A DNA stretch of 5,982 bases, from NCBI GenBank assembly GCA_900552735.1, contig USBA01000123.1:1-5982 (forward strand), given 5' to 3'. The position numbers and the translations under genes were made by a program. This DNA is from an uncultured Collinsella sp. Lineage in GTDB: Bacteria > Actinomycetota > Coriobacteriia > Coriobacteriales > Coriobacteriaceae. This document shows positions 5,876 through 5,982 of this stretch, one piece after another (position 1 is the stretch's first letter; each line of letters starts with the position of its first letter). The notes below the pieces were generated by a model that ran no database searches, was not told the origin of the DNA, and saw only the letters and a program-made list of their open reading frames with translations.

Positions 5876-5982
5876 ATGAGCGACAGCAAACATGTGACGT
5901 ATGAGGATGCCGGCGTCGATACCGCCGAGGGCGGCCGCGCCGTCGACGCTATTAAGCAAATGGTTAAGGACACCAACCGTCC
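5876..5982 (+). CDS. purM: Phosphoribosylformylglycinamidine cyclo-ligase (AIR synthetase), N-terminal fragment
   Basis: The first 35 codons of a gene that runs off the window end. The peptide begins MSDSKHVTYEDAGVDTAEGG and continues RAVDAIKQMVKDTNR, matching the start of PurM proteins, which typically read Y(K/E)DAGVD...G...V..IK..VK.T.RP. PurM uses ATP to close FGAM into AIR, four steps after PurF. AGGAAGG (5864-5870) is five bases ahead of the ATG at 5876, supporting this start. It follows purF by 157 bp on the same strand, behind a terminator-like hairpin. The sub-family cannot be judged from so short a piece, but the N-terminal signature is characteristic. Confidence 0.88.
   Translation, partial: MSDSKHVTYEDAGVDTAEGGRAVDAIKQMVKDTNR

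Overview
The window looks like chromosomal DNA from a GC-rich, Gram-positive anaerobe. The best guess is Collinsella or a close relative (Coriobacteriia, Actinomycetota). The reasons are the strong GC bias at third codon positions, a class B sortase (a Gram-positive cell-wall enzyme), an iron-sulfur type PurF, and the overall feel of the proteins. The genus is inferred from memory of the families, not from a search.

Layout, left to right. Positions 1-86 are an almost pure G/C homopolymer block that is most likely a sequencing or assembly artefact at a contig end. Positions 87-432 hold no gene I can name. They contain a possible 3' tail of a truncated gene, a perfect 19-bp inverted repeat (162-203), a perfect 30-bp inverted repeat (250-337) and a candidate promoter for purE. 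Then come purE (433-897) and, 35 bp downstream on the same strand, a class B sortase (933-1931), which probably share a transcript. A short element with inverted ends (1941-1977) separates these from a small MoaE-like protein (1996-2415) whose active-site tail is degenerate. A two-way terminator hairpin (2449-2489) lies between that gene and a convergent gene for a 409-residue multi-pass membrane protein of the CmpB/DUF1113 'putative ABC transporter' family (2522-3751, minus strand). A 296-bp divergent intergenic region carries a consensus TATAAT box for purF (4048-5718). After purF there is a terminator-like hairpin with two competing right arms (5717-5757), and then the first 35 codons of purM (5876 to the window end).

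How the genes fit together. PurF catalyses the first committed step of de novo purine synthesis (PRPP to phosphoribosylamine). PurM closes the imidazole ring to make AIR. PurE acts on the carboxylated product to give CAIR. So three purine-pathway genes lie within 6 kb, interrupted by three genes with no obvious purine role: the sortase, the MoaE-like protein and the membrane protein. No mobile element, CRISPR array, rRNA or tRNA was seen. I see no clear new multi-gene system. The points most worth checking are the long perfect inverted repeats ahead of purE, the short GAGTAGC-ended element, the degenerate stand-alone MoaE homologue, the purE-sortase pairing, and the insertion in PurF.
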